A DNA stretch of 33,817 nt, from NCBI GenBank assembly GCA_937871985.1, contig CALMPB010000016.1, positions 1-33,817 on the forward strand. The letters run 5' to 3'. The first letter of the stretch is position 1. Every line of letters starts with the position of its first letter. Positions 17,872-25,267 of the stretch are shown one piece after another. This DNA is from an uncultured Burkholderiaceae bacterium (GTDB taxonomy: Bacteria > Pseudomonadota > Gammaproteobacteria > Burkholderiales > Burkholderiaceae). The position numbers and the translations under genes are program-made. Under the pieces are notes generated by a model that was not told the DNA's origin, did not search any database, and saw nothing but the letters and a program-made list of their open reading frames with translations.

Positions 17872-18759
17872 ATGAAAACGTCTTTCTCGCATGGGCGCCG
17901 GCTTCCGGCGCACCTGGCAGCGGCCCTGGCGACAGCGGCTTGCGGTCTGACGGTGGGCGGCTCGGCCGCCCACGCCGCCCCTGCGGCCGGCACCGGCCCG
18001 CAAACGCTGACAGTCGCCATGCACTACGTGGTGCCGCCGTTCGTGCCCGGCTCCAAGGTCCGCACGGCCGAGGCGCCGGACACCGACCTGGCCGAGGCGC
18101 TTGCGGGCAAGGTGGGCGCAAGCCTGCATGCCATCCCCGACAACGCGCTGATCCCCGTCTTCGGAACCGCCGCAAGCAGCACGGCCAATGCCGCGGACGG
18201 CCAATCGGACGCCCCCGCGCCGAAAGCCGACGCACTGCTGCGCAGCCTGCCCTATGGCGCCGCGACCCCGGCATCGACGCAAGCCATCCCCACCGGCTAC
18301 GCCTCGCGCCCCATGGCCATCATGCGCAGCGACACCGACATCAAATCGTGGGATCAATTAAAGGGCCGCACCGTCTGCCTTTCCGAAGGCGGGCTGTATA
18401 CCGGCCTCATCGCCGCCCGCTACGGAGCCATAGAAAAAGTATTCAGAGCGCCGGCCGACTCCCTGCTCACGCTGCGCACCGGCGGCTGCGACGCCGCGGT
18501 GCTCGACGAATTCATGCTCGACGAACTGCTCGAGCTGCCCGAGTGGAAGAAGTTTTCGGCCAGGCTCGCGCCTCCGCAAAAGTCCGGGGCCGCCCTGAAC
18601 CTCATCGTGCCCGAAGGCAATCCCGACCTGTTGGCCGCCGCCCGGAAGCTGGCCGGAGAATGGCGATCCAGCCATTATCTGGCCGCTCTGAACAAAAAAC
18701 GGGTGCGCGACATCGCCTTCGAGGTGTATCTGGATCAGACGGTTCCCGACTGCCACTGA
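17872..18759 (+). CDS. Second periplasmic substrate-binding protein (SBP_bac_3-like)
   Basis: The 295-residue exported protein has a signal peptide ending near GGSAAHA/AP. The mature part resembles polar-amino-acid-type (family 3) binding proteins: LTVAMHYVVPPFVPG, then DTDLAEALAGKVGASLHAIPDNALIPVF, YASRPMAIMRSDTDIKSWDQ, and LLTLRTGGCDAAVLDEFMLDE. Two internal cysteines (RTVCLSEGG and TGGCDAAV) could form a disulfide, and a third lies three residues from the end (PDCH). An Ala/Ser-rich insert (about residues 100-120) interrupts the first lobe. It is the fourth gene of the ABC operon, 2 nt after the permease. The operon has only one permease, of a different ABC subfamily, so it may be a co-receptor, a ligand sensor, or supply another transporter. 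Family assignment is by eye and moderately sure. Confidence 0.75.
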   Translation: MKTSFSHGRRLPAHLAAALATAACGLTVGGSAAHAAPAAGTGPQTLTVAMHYVVPPFVPGSKVRTAEAPDTDLAEALAGKVGASLHAIPDNALIPVFGTAASSTANAADGQSDAPAPKADALLRSLPYGAATPASTQAIPTGYASRPMAIMRSDTDIKSWDQLKGRTVCLSEGGLYTGLIAARYGAIEKVFRAPADSLLTLRTGGCDAAVLDEFMLDELLELPEWKKFSARLAPPQKSGAALNLIVPEGNPDLLAAARKLAGEWRSSHYLAALNKKRVRDIAFEVYLDQTVPDCH

Positions 18760-18827
18760 GCGACACGGCCGCCGCAAGCCGCCGGGCGGCCCTGCCCGCC
18801 TGACCACTCCAGCCCCACGCCCGAGCC

Positions 18828-18845
18828 CGCCGATGCGCATCGGCG
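18828..18845. repeat. Perfect 18-bp palindrome in the CHRD upstream region
   Basis: CGCCGATGCGCATCGGCG reads the same on both strands. It lies in the 253-bp gap between the second SBP gene and the CHRD gene, 69 bp after the SBP stop. It could be a dimeric regulator site or, as RNA, a hairpin ending the ABC operon message. No T-run follows, so an intrinsic terminator is unlikely. Confidence 0.45.
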
Positions 18846-18920
18846 CAGCCCCGAGCACAGGCGATCCGGTTCGCCATGCCGGGGAGGGATTCCGTAAAGC
18901 CATGCAACGTTTGTATCCAC

Positions 18921-18938
18921 CCTTGGCCAACGCCAAGG
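18921..18938. repeat. 7-bp inverted repeat (hairpin) upstream of the CHRD gene
   Basis: CCTTGGC (18921-18927) and GCCAAGG (18932-18938) flank a 4-nt CAAC loop, 75 bp upstream of the CHRD start. CATACTAAG just after it contains only weak -10-like hexamers. The position suits an operator or a 5'-leader hairpin. Nothing else recognisable lies between here and the gene except its strong AAGGAG ribosome-binding site at 19001-19006. Confidence 0.35.
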
Positions 18939-19012
18939 AGTACCATACTAAGCGGAAAATGCGCTTTCTTCGGCGCAGCCTCTCCCATCGGTTCACGCAC
19001 AAGGAGCTTGAC

Positions 19013-19471
19013 ATGAGGACTCTCGTAACGCGCAGCGGCCTGGCCGCCATCGCCTCGGCGGCATGGCTGGGCTTGGCTTCGGCGGCCATGGCCGCCCCGG
19101 TATCATTCAGCGTGCCCCTCACCGGCACGCAGCAGGTGCCGCCGGTGCAGACAGCGGGCAGCGGCAAGGCGGACATCACCTACGATCCGGCCACCAAGAA
19201 CGTAACCTGGTCGATTTCGTACGACGGCCTTTCGAGCCCGGCCACCATGGCCCACTTCCACGGGCCGGCCGCGGCGGGGGCCAATGCGGGCGTCCAGATC
19301 TGGCTGAGCAAGCACGGCGACACCGCCGTATCCAGCCCCATTACCGGACACGCCACCCTGACCGCAGAGCAGGACAAGCAATTCGAAGCGGGCCAATGGT
19401 ATGTGAACATCCATACCAAAAGCCATCCCGGCGGCGAAATCCGGGGGCAGGTCGTTCCGCCGAAACACTGA
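19013..19471 (+). CDS. Exported CHRD-domain protein
   Basis: The 152-residue protein has a Sec signal peptide (SGLAAIASAAWLGLASAAMA/AP, cleavage about residue 28) and a single CHRD domain. The domain signature is visible as VPLTGTQQVPPVQTAGSG near the start, MAHFHGPAAAG in the middle and QWYVNIHTKSHPGGEIRGQ at the end. CHRD domains occur singly in many bacterial periplasmic proteins of unknown role; the histidines of HFHG and NIHTKSHPGG might bind metal, but that is speculation. The ATG at 19013 has AAGGAG 6 nt upstream, an unusually strong ribosome-binding site here. The next gene is convergent and only 6 nt away. Confidence 0.9.
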   Translation: MRTLVTRSGLAAIASAAWLGLASAAMAAPVSFSVPLTGTQQVPPVQTAGSGKADITYDPATKNVTWSISYDGLSSPATMAHFHGPAAAGANAGVQIWLSKHGDTAVSSPITGHATLTAEQDKQFEAGQWYVNIHTKSHPGGEIRGQVVPPKH

Positions 19472-19477
19472 CTTGGC

Positions 19478-20203
19478 TCAGGCAAGGCCGGCAATCAGCG
19501 CGGCAGCCCCGGCGCTCAGGCAAAACACCACAAGCGCGGCCGCAATCCCGGCAATACGGGGTTGCGGCTGAGTCGCGGGCAATGATTTCACGCCTGTAAT
19601 CATGGGGCGCACGAGGTTCTGCCCTTTCAACACCGCATACAGGCCAATGGCCAGCAAATGCAGCACGATGGCGGCCAGCAACGCGTCCCATACATACACA
19701 TGCATGCTGGTAAACAGATTGGCCAGCCAGGCGGGCATCAATGCGGTAAGCGGGCCGTCGTCGGCGACATCGTTGTTGACAATGACCCCGCTCAGCGACT
19801 GCCCCAGCAAAAGCAGCAGCAACACCACCACCATCCAGCCCCCGGCGGGGTTGTGGCCGCATTGCGTATCGGGTTCGCGGCGCAACAAGTGCGCCAAATG
19901 ACGAAGCGCGGCGCCGGGCGCCGCCAGGAAGCGGCTGAAACGGGCGGTATCGCTGCCCATGACGCCCCACACCAGGCGAAACAGCACCAGCGCGAGCACG
20001 GCCTGGCCGCACCAGGCATGCCATGCCATCCAGTCGAACCGCCAGGTGAAATACGCGGCGGCCACCAGAACGGCCAGCAGCCAATGAAAGACCCGCAACG
20101 GCAGATCCCACACCAGCACCGCGCGCCGGCCTTCGCCGGAACCTGCGCGGCCTGCCCGGGGATCCCGGCCGGTCGAATCGCTATGCGGAACATTCGACGG
20201 CAT
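19478..20203 (-). CDS. Cytochrome b561-type membrane protein
   Basis: This 241-residue inner-membrane di-haem cytochrome b belongs to the b561/Ni-hydrogenase b-subunit family. Four membrane helices of the core are visible. The likely haem-ligating histidines are in LRVFHWLLAVLVAAAYF, MAWHAWCGQAVLALVLFR, SMHVYVWDALLAAIVLH and VLHLLAIGLYAVLKGQN. A C-terminal fifth helix (IAGIAAALVVFCLSAGAAALI) follows the conserved GQNLVRPMITG. It would pass electrons from quinol to a periplasmic partner, typically cytochrome c. No partner is adjacent: the CHRD gene converges on it. The start ATG at 20203 has no strong Shine-Dalgarno. The tRNA-Arg gene is the nearest upstream gene on the same strand. Confidence 0.87.
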   Translation of the reverse strand: MPSNVPHSDSTGRDPRAGRAGSGEGRRAVLVWDLPLRVFHWLLAVLVAAAYFTWRFDWMAWHAWCGQAVLALVLFRLVWGVMGSDTARFSRFLAAPGAALRHLAHLLRREPDTQCGHNPAGGWMVVVLLLLLLGQSLSGVIVNNDVADDGPLTALMPAWLANLFTSMHVYVWDALLAAIVLHLLAIGLYAVLKGQNLVRPMITGVKSLPATQPQPRIAGIAAALVVFCLSAGAAALIAGLA

Positions 20204-20225
20204 ACGAAGCGCTTCCGTTCGTGTC

Positions 20226-20300
20226 TGGCGTCTCCGACAGGAATCGAACCTGTAATCTTCCCTTAGGAGGGGAAAGTTATATCCATTTAACTACGGAGAC
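20226..20300 (-). tRNA. tRNA-Arg (anticodon CCT)
   Basis: On the minus strand a full cloverleaf can be drawn. The acceptor arm GTCTCCG pairs with CGGAGAC. The D arm is GTTA...TAAC. The anticodon stem TTCCC/GGGGA (one mismatch or wobble at an end) has loop CTCCTAA, giving anticodon CCT. The T arm ACAGG-TTCGATT-CCTGT is perfect. The discriminator is G, followed by an encoded CCA at 20226-20228. The tRNA reads the rare arginine codon AGG. A TAAAAT hexamer at about 20314-20319 on the minus strand is a possible -10. Confidence 0.95.
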
Positions 20301-20714
20301 GTAAGCCGGGTATTTTATCAGGACTTGCGAACACGCCCGCCGCGGTCGGCAAAAGCCGCCGGTCCGCCCGGTACGGCGTCCCTCACGAGGGCGCGCAAGC
20401 TTTCGCCCTCGACCCCATATAATCTCGAACTGGCCCATCACACCAGCCACGGGCGTCAATATTATTGCGCCACGCCCGACGCTTCGCTCGCACCCGCGGC
20501 GCCGAGCCGGCCGACCTTACAGAAGTTACCAAAGCAAGGGTTACAAAAATACTGTTGTTATTTAGCGCCGTTTTCATCTCCCCTCCCAACCGCTCTTTCC
20601 GTCCTGGCGGCAAACGACGAGGATGAATGGACATGACAACCGGCATGGCGTCGGCCGGGAAGATCCATCGCCGCCCACCTTATTGGCCACGCGCCTCCGA
20701 AACCAGTCAAAATC
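20301..20714 (+). promoter_or_regulatory. 414-bp gene-free leader upstream of tsaE with promoter-like and hairpin elements
   Basis: No credible gene is seen on either strand. An 8-bp perfect inverted repeat CGAGGGCG-N10-CGCCCTCG (20386-20411) is followed 6 nt later by a consensus -10 TATAAT (20418-20423), with no matching -35. A second perfect inverted repeat, CGGGCGT (20450-20456) and ACGCCCG (20472-20478), encloses the A+T-rich CAATATTATTG. From about 20516 an A+T-rich part carries three TTAC(A/C) repeats. Transcription from the TATAAT would give tsaE a leader of roughly 285 nt. The small open frames here lack start signals and resemble nothing known. Confidence 0.4.
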
Positions 20715-21266
20715 ATGCCCGATGAAAACATCTTAAAAGAAATTGACCTTTATTTGGCCGATGAAGAACGAACCATTGCACTGGCCAGGCAGCTTGCACC
20801 CATGCTTTGCGGCACGCATCCTGCCTTCCAAGGCCAACCGCCAGGAGGCCGCATCCATCTGAAAGGCGAGCTTGGCGCGGGCAAAACCAGCCTGGTTCGC
20901 GCGCTGCTGCGGGCCTGCGGAATCACCGGAAAAATCAAAAGTCCAAGCTACGCCCTACTTGAAACCTATAAACTTTCTAACTTATACTTCTATCATCTTG
21001 ATTTTTATAGGCTTAGCGACCCCAAAGAATGGCTGGACGCCGGGTTTAGAGATATCTTGCAAAAAGAGGCCATCGTTCTCATTGAATGGCCGGAACAGGC
21101 GGGGAATACATTGCCCACTCCCGATCTGGAAATACGTCTTGATTACGCCGATAACGGACGACAAGCGCACTTAACCGCCTATAGCGACAAAGGAACATCA
21201 TGGCTGACATCACTCGAGCTTCCCCTTCCGGAATCTCCCCAAAAGGGATCTCCCGACGACGTCTGA
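20715..21266 (+). CDS. tsaE: tRNA threonylcarbamoyladenosine biosynthesis ATPase TsaE
   Basis: TsaE is the P-loop ATPase that works with TsaB and TsaD to make t6A37 in tRNAs reading ANN codons. The 183-residue protein shows Walker A GELGAGKTSLVRALL (from residue 51), then IKSPSYALLETY, FYHLDFYRL and the final conserved VLIEWPEQ. It is unlike its neighbours in composition. The stretch 20940-21060 is A+T-rich and uses codons such as TTA, CTT, TAT and AGG that are scarce around it. The ATG at 20715 lacks a Shine-Dalgarno. The last 67 bp overlap the start of amiC in another frame. The tsaE-amidase-mutL-miaA order matches the yjeE-amiB-mutL-miaA order of enterobacteria. Confidence 0.93.
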   Translation: MPDENILKEIDLYLADEERTIALARQLAPMLCGTHPAFQGQPPGGRIHLKGELGAGKTSLVRALLRACGITGKIKSPSYALLETYKLSNLYFYHLDFYRLSDPKEWLDAGFRDILQKEAIVLIEWPEQAGNTLPTPDLEIRLDYADNGRQAHLTAYSDKGTSWLTSLELPLPESPQKGSPDDV

Positions 21267-22564
21267 TCGCCAGCGCCACCACCCTGTTCATCCTGCCCGT
21301 CATTCCCAGCCTGGCCCACGCCGGCACCATACTGGCCGTGCGCACCTGGCCGGCCGACGAATACACGCGCGTCACGCTGGAGCTGGACAGCGAGCTGAAA
21401 ACCGAACACTTCACGCTGGAAAACCCCAATCGCCTGGTTCTGGACATCAATGGCCTGACCATGAGCCAGACCATCAACGACCTGATCTCCAAGGTCAAGC
21501 CCAACGACCCGTACATTGCCTCGGTGCGCGTGGCGCAAAACCGCCCGGACGTCATTCGCCTGGTGTTCGACCTGAAGCAGGCGGTGGCCCCCCAGGTGTT
21601 CACCCTCAAGCCCATCGGCAACTACAAATACCGCCTGGTTCTGGACTTGTACCCCAAGGTTGCCCAGGACCCTCTGCTTGCCATCATGAACGGCAACGCC
21701 GACAACGACCCGCTGGCCGAGGTGCTTGAGAACCTGGCGCAGAATTCCCCCGACCAGGCGCCGATTCCTTCCGTACAGGGGCAAAAGCTTCCGCCCATTG
21801 CCAAAAAGAAACCGGACGAGCCCGAGGCGCTTCCACCCATCGCCTCGACCCCGGGGGTCGACCGCCCCATCCTCATCGCGCTGGATCCCGGCCATGGCGG
21901 CGAGGATCCCGGCGCCACCGGCCGCGGCGGCACGCACGAAAAAGACATCGTGCTGAGCATCGGACGGCGCCTGAAGAAGCTGATCGACGCCCAACCCAAT
22001 ATGCGCGCCTACCTGACCCGCGACAACGATTACTTCGTGCCGCTGCACGTGCGGGTGCAGAAGGCGCGCCGCGTCAAGGCCGACCTGTTCGTCTCGATCC
22101 ATGCCGACGCCTGGATCAAGCCCAGCGCGCGCGGATCGTCCGTGTTCGCGTTATCGCAGCACGGCGCCACCAGCGCCGCCGCGCGCTGGATGGCCAAGCG
22201 CGAGAACGACGCCGACCTGATCGGCGGCGTCAACCTGGGATCGCACAACAAGCAGGTGGCGCAGGTTCTGCTGGATCTTTCCACCGCCGCGCAAATCAAC
22301 GACTCCATGCGCGTCGGCAACCGCGTCCTGAATGAAATCGGCAAAATCAACCGGCTGCACAAGAACAGCGTGGAGCGCGCGGGATTCGCCGTTCTCAAGG
22401 CCCCGGACATTCCATCCATCCTGGTCGAAACGGCATTCATCAGCAATCCGGAAGAAGAGCGCCTGCTGCGCAGCCCCGCGCACCAGGATCGCATCGCCAA
22501 GGCCGTGCTGAGCGGCATCAACGACTACTTTGCCGCCGGCCCCGCCCTGGCCCGCAAGGCCTGA
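21200..22564 (+). CDS. amiC: Tat-exported N-acetylmuramoyl-L-alanine amidase AmiC
   Basis: This zinc amidase cleaves the peptide stem from murein during daughter-cell separation. The 454-residue protein has a twin-arginine signal (SRRRLIASATTLFILP, residues 18-33, cleavage about AHA/GT). An AMIN domain follows (about 40-150, for septal targeting), then a Pro-rich linker (about 180-220) and an Amidase_3 domain. The Amidase_3 domain has LDPGHGGEDPGA with the first zinc His, ADLFVSIHADAW with another, and the catalytic Glu in ILVETAFISNPEEERLL. The ATG at 21200 has AAAGGAA 6 nt upstream and is well supported, so the 67-bp overlap with tsaE is real. A Tat signal favours the AmiA/AmiC name over AmiB. 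Confidence 0.93.
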   Translation: MADITRASPSGISPKGISRRRLIASATTLFILPVIPSLAHAGTILAVRTWPADEYTRVTLELDSELKTEHFTLENPNRLVLDINGLTMSQTINDLISKVKPNDPYIASVRVAQNRPDVIRLVFDLKQAVAPQVFTLKPIGNYKYRLVLDLYPKVAQDPLLAIMNGNADNDPLAEVLENLAQNSPDQAPIPSVQGQKLPPIAKKKPDEPEALPPIASTPGVDRPILIALDPGHGGEDPGATGRGGTHEKDIVLSIGRRLKKLIDAQPNMRAYLTRDNDYFVPLHVRVQKARRVKADLFVSIHADAWIKPSARGSSVFALSQHGATSAAARWMAKRENDADLIGGVNLGSHNKQVAQVLLDLSTAAQINDSMRVGNRVLNEIGKINRLHKNSVERAGFAVLKAPDIPSILVETAFISNPEEERLLRSPAHQDRIAKAVLSGINDYFAAGPALARKA

Positions 22565-22611
22565 TCCCGTTTCGCGGCAGCGCCGGCGCGCGGCCCTGAC
22601 GCCTTCCAGCT

Positions 22612-23250
22612 TCAGGCCTGCCGCGCCCTTCTAAGCAGCTTCCACAAGCCGCCCAGCGCCACCGGCACAATGGCGGCGCTTACGCCAAGCAAGGCGATGG
22701 TGCTCAGGTGTTCCTTGATGATGGGAACATTGCCGAAGAAATAGCCCAGCGTCACCAGGCCCCCCACCCATAGAACGGCTCCGGTGATGTTGAACAATTG
22801 GAACCGCAAGATGTTCATGCTGCCCACGCCCGCCACGAAAGGTGCGAACGTGCGGAAAATCGGCACGAAGCGCGACAGGACGATGGTCTTGCCGCCGTGC
22901 TTTTCATAGAACGCATGCGTCTTCATCAGGGCGGCCTGATCCAGAAACTTGAAATGGCTGGTGAAGACGCGCGGGCCAAGATAGCGTCCGACCGAATAAT
23001 TGACCGTATTGCCCAGAACCGCCGCCGCGATAAGCAGAAAAGCCAGCAGCACCGGATCGAGCGCGCCATTGGCGCCCACCGCGCCCGCAATGAACAACAG
23101 CGAATCGCCAGGCAGAAACGGCAATACCACCAGGCCGGTTTCCCCGAACACGATCAAAAACAGCACCAGATATATCCATTCGCCGTATTGGGCGATCCAG
23201 GCGCCCATAAACTGGTCGATATGGAGAATCATGTTCATAAATTCGGGCAT
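22612..23250 (-). CDS. DedA-family membrane protein
   Basis: The polytopic inner-membrane protein (212 residues from the ATG at 23250) belongs to the DedA/VTT family, linked to undecaprenyl-phosphate or phospholipid flipping and to envelope proton motive force. Residues known to matter in E. coli DedA proteins are present: acidic residues in FGETGLVVLPFLPGDSLLF, and the arginine motif LSRFVPIFRTFAPFVAG. Hydrophobic helices include the AFLLIAAAVLGNTVNYSVG region, ITGAVLWVGGLVTLGYFFG and IALLGVSAAIVPVALGG. Alternative starts exist at 23256 and a TTG at 23283; none has a strong Shine-Dalgarno. It is transcribed against amiC and mutL and splits the tsaE-amiC-mutL-miaA group. Confidence 0.9.
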   Translation of the reverse strand: MPEFMNMILHIDQFMGAWIAQYGEWIYLVLFLIVFGETGLVVLPFLPGDSLLFIAGAVGANGALDPVLLAFLLIAAAVLGNTVNYSVGRYLGPRVFTSHFKFLDQAALMKTHAFYEKHGGKTIVLSRFVPIFRTFAPFVAGVGSMNILRFQLFNITGAVLWVGGLVTLGYFFGNVPIIKEHLSTIALLGVSAAIVPVALGGLWKLLRRARQA

Positions 23251-23380
23251 GGCCATCACTTGCAAAGAAAAAAGATACCGCAATATAGCCCAGGCTGGCC
23301 CGGTAAAGACGAACCGGCTCCAATCCGCAGCTAAAATGACACGTTTATATTAACGCCGCGCTACCTGCCCGGCCGAACGG

Positions 23381-25267
23381 ATGCCTTCAATGCCAGAACG
23401 TCGAACCATCGCAACGCTGCCTGACCTGCTGATCAGCCAGATAGCGGCCGGCGAAGTCATCGAGCGGCCCGCTTCGGTATTGAAGGAAATACTGGAGAAC
23501 GCCGTCGATGCGGGAGCCCGCGCCATCGAAGTGCGCCTGGACGGCGGCGGCATCCGCCGCATCGCCGTCAGCGACGACGGGTCGGGCATTCCGCGCGAAG
23601 AACTGCACCTGGCCCTTACACGCCACGCCACCAGCAAAATCCATACCCTGGACGATCTGGAATCGGTCGCCTCCATGGGGTTTCGCGGGGAGGCCCTGGC
23701 TTCCATCGCATCGGTCGCGCAATTGAGCATTGTCTCACGCACCGAAGACGCTGCCCATGCCTGGCAATTGCGGGCCGAGAACGGCGCCCAGCCGGTAGCC
23801 GCCTCGGGTCCCATAGGCACGACCGTGGAGGTGCGGCAGTTGTTCGACGACGTGCCGGCGCGCCGCAAGTTCCTGCGCGCCGAAGCCACCGAATACGGCC
23901 ATTGCGTCGACGCGCTGGAACGCATCGCGCTCGCCCACCCCGGCATCGGGTTCCGCCTGTTCCACAACGACAAACCGCAACGCCATTGGCGCGCCAGCGA
24001 TGTCTTCCAGCGCATCCTCGACGTGCTGGGCGCCGAGTTCGTCGGCCAGGCCATCCGCGTGCAGAGGGAGCACGGCCTTATCGCCCTGCAGGGCATGATC
24101 ACCCGCCCCACCTACGCGCGGGCGCGCGCCGACCAGCAATACCTTTACGTCAACGGCCGCTACGTCAAGGACAGAACCGTGGCCCACGCCGTCCGGCAGG
24201 CCTATGCCGACGTGCTGCACGGCGACAGGCAGCCCGCCTACGTGCTGTTCCTGTCCATCGACCCGGCCATGGTCGACGTCAACGTGCATCCGGCCAAGCA
24301 TGAAGTACGCTTTCGCGACAGCGGAGCCATACACCGTTTCGTCAGCCAGACGCTGGGGGAAGCGCTGGCCCAGGTCGGAGGGCAGGCCGCGGCGGACAGC
24401 ATGCCGCCCGGGCCGCCGGACGACGCCGGAATCGCAACGCCCGGCGCCGCGGCGCCGCCTGCGACTCCGGGCGCATTGCCTGCTGCTTATCCGGCGCCTT
24501 CGCAGCCCTACAAGCCCGCCCCCGCATGGCAGCCAGGCCAAAGCCAGCAGGCGTTCAATCTGCGCGAAACCATGCCGGGCGAAGCCCGGGACTGGCAAAC
24601 CCTGTATCGGCCGCTGGAAAACGCCGTCCCGGGCGCCCCTCCCGCCCCTTCGGCAACGCCCCCGCAGGCCGCGCCATCCGGCGAATTCCCGCTGGGCATG
24701 GCGCTGGGCCAGTTGCACGGCATCTACATTCTGGCCCAGAACCAGGCCGGCCTGGTTCTGGTCGACATGCACGCGGCCCATGAGCGGGTCGTCTACGAAC
24801 AACTGAAGCTTGCCATGGACGCCCGCGAGCTGCCCCGCCAGGAACTGCTGGTGCCGGTCGTGTTCAGCACCAGCGAAAAAGAAATCGCGCTGGTCGAAGA
24901 ATACGAGGACGTCCTGGCTGAACTAGGCCTGGCCCTGAAGCCCGCCGGCCCCGCATCCCTGATGGTTCGGGCGGTGCCCGCGCTGCTGGCCGGCGGCGAC
25001 ATCGAGTCGCTGGCGCGCGGCGTGCTGCGCGACCTGGCCAGCGTGGGCACCTCGCCACGGCTTACCGAACAGCGCAACGAACTGCTGTCGACCATGGCCT
25101 GCCACGGCTCGGTGCGCGCCAACCGCCGCCTGACGCTGGACGAAATGAACGCCCTGCTGCGCAAGATGGAACACACCGAGCGCGCCGACCAATGCAATCA
25201 CGGCCGGCCGACCTGGGTTCAATGGAAGCTGGGCGACCTGGACAAGCTGTTCCTGCGCGGCCAATGA
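23381..25267 (+). CDS. mutL: DNA mismatch repair protein MutL (endonuclease type)
   Basis: This is the matchmaker of mismatch repair, 628 residues. The N-terminal GHKL ATPase has motif [12 protein letters not shown] (36-46), motif [14 protein letters not shown] (64-75) and motif [15 protein letters not shown] (99-110), and the transducer domain includes [15 protein letters not shown] Pro/Ala-rich linker spans about 350-450. The C-terminal domain carries the metal-dependent nicking motif of the DQHA-x2-E-x4-E type, here [12 protein letters not shown] (462-473), plus ACHGSVRA (about 572-579) and CNHGRP (605-610). This is therefore the nicking form found in organisms without MutH, unlike E. coli MutL. 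An in-frame ATG at 23390 is an alternative start; neither has a clear Shine-Dalgarno. It overlaps miaA by 4 bp (ATGA). Confidence 0.96.
   Translation: MPSMPERRTIATLPDLLISQIAAGEVIERPASVLKEILENAVDAGARAIEVRLDGGGIRRIAVSDDGSGIPREELHLALTRHATSKIHTLDDLESVASMGFRGEALASIASVAQLSIVSRTEDAAHAWQLRAENGAQPVAASGPIGTTVEVRQLFDDVPARRKFLRAEATEYGHCVDALERIALAHPGIGFRLFHNDKPQRHWRASDVFQRILDVLGAEFVGQAIRVQREHGLIALQGMITRPTYARARADQQYLYVNGRYVKDRTVAHAVRQAYADVLHGDRQPAYVLFLSIDPAMVDVNVHPAKHEVRFRDSGAIHRFVSQTLGEALAQVGGQAAADSMPPGPPDDAGIATPGAAAPPATPGALPAAYPAPSQPYKPAPAWQPGQSQQAFNLRETMPGEARDWQTLYRPLENAVPGAPPAPSATPPQAAPSGEFPLGMALGQLHGIYILAQNQAGLVLVDMHAAHERVVYEQLKLAMDARELPRQELLVPVVFSTSEKEIALVEEYEDVLAELGLALKPAGPASLMVRAVPALLAGGDIESLARGVLRDLASVGTSPRLTEQRNELLSTMACHGSVRANRRLTLDEMNALLRKMEHTERADQCNHGRPTWVQWKLGDLDKLFLRGQ

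Noticed and set aside
17872..17960. Lipoprotein signal in the second SBP (ATAAC run)
   Set aside because: The position -3 residue is Thr and the cysteine is followed by more hydrophobic signal sequence; a Sec cleavage after AHA fits better.
20226..20300. tRNA-Arg as an integration site for a genomic island
   Set aside because: No integrase gene and no repeated tRNA 3' end are seen on either side within the window.
20383..20646. 87-codon minus-strand frame in the tsaE leader
   Set aside because: No ribosome-binding site, no recognisable similarity, and it crosses the inverted repeats. A gene here cannot be supported.
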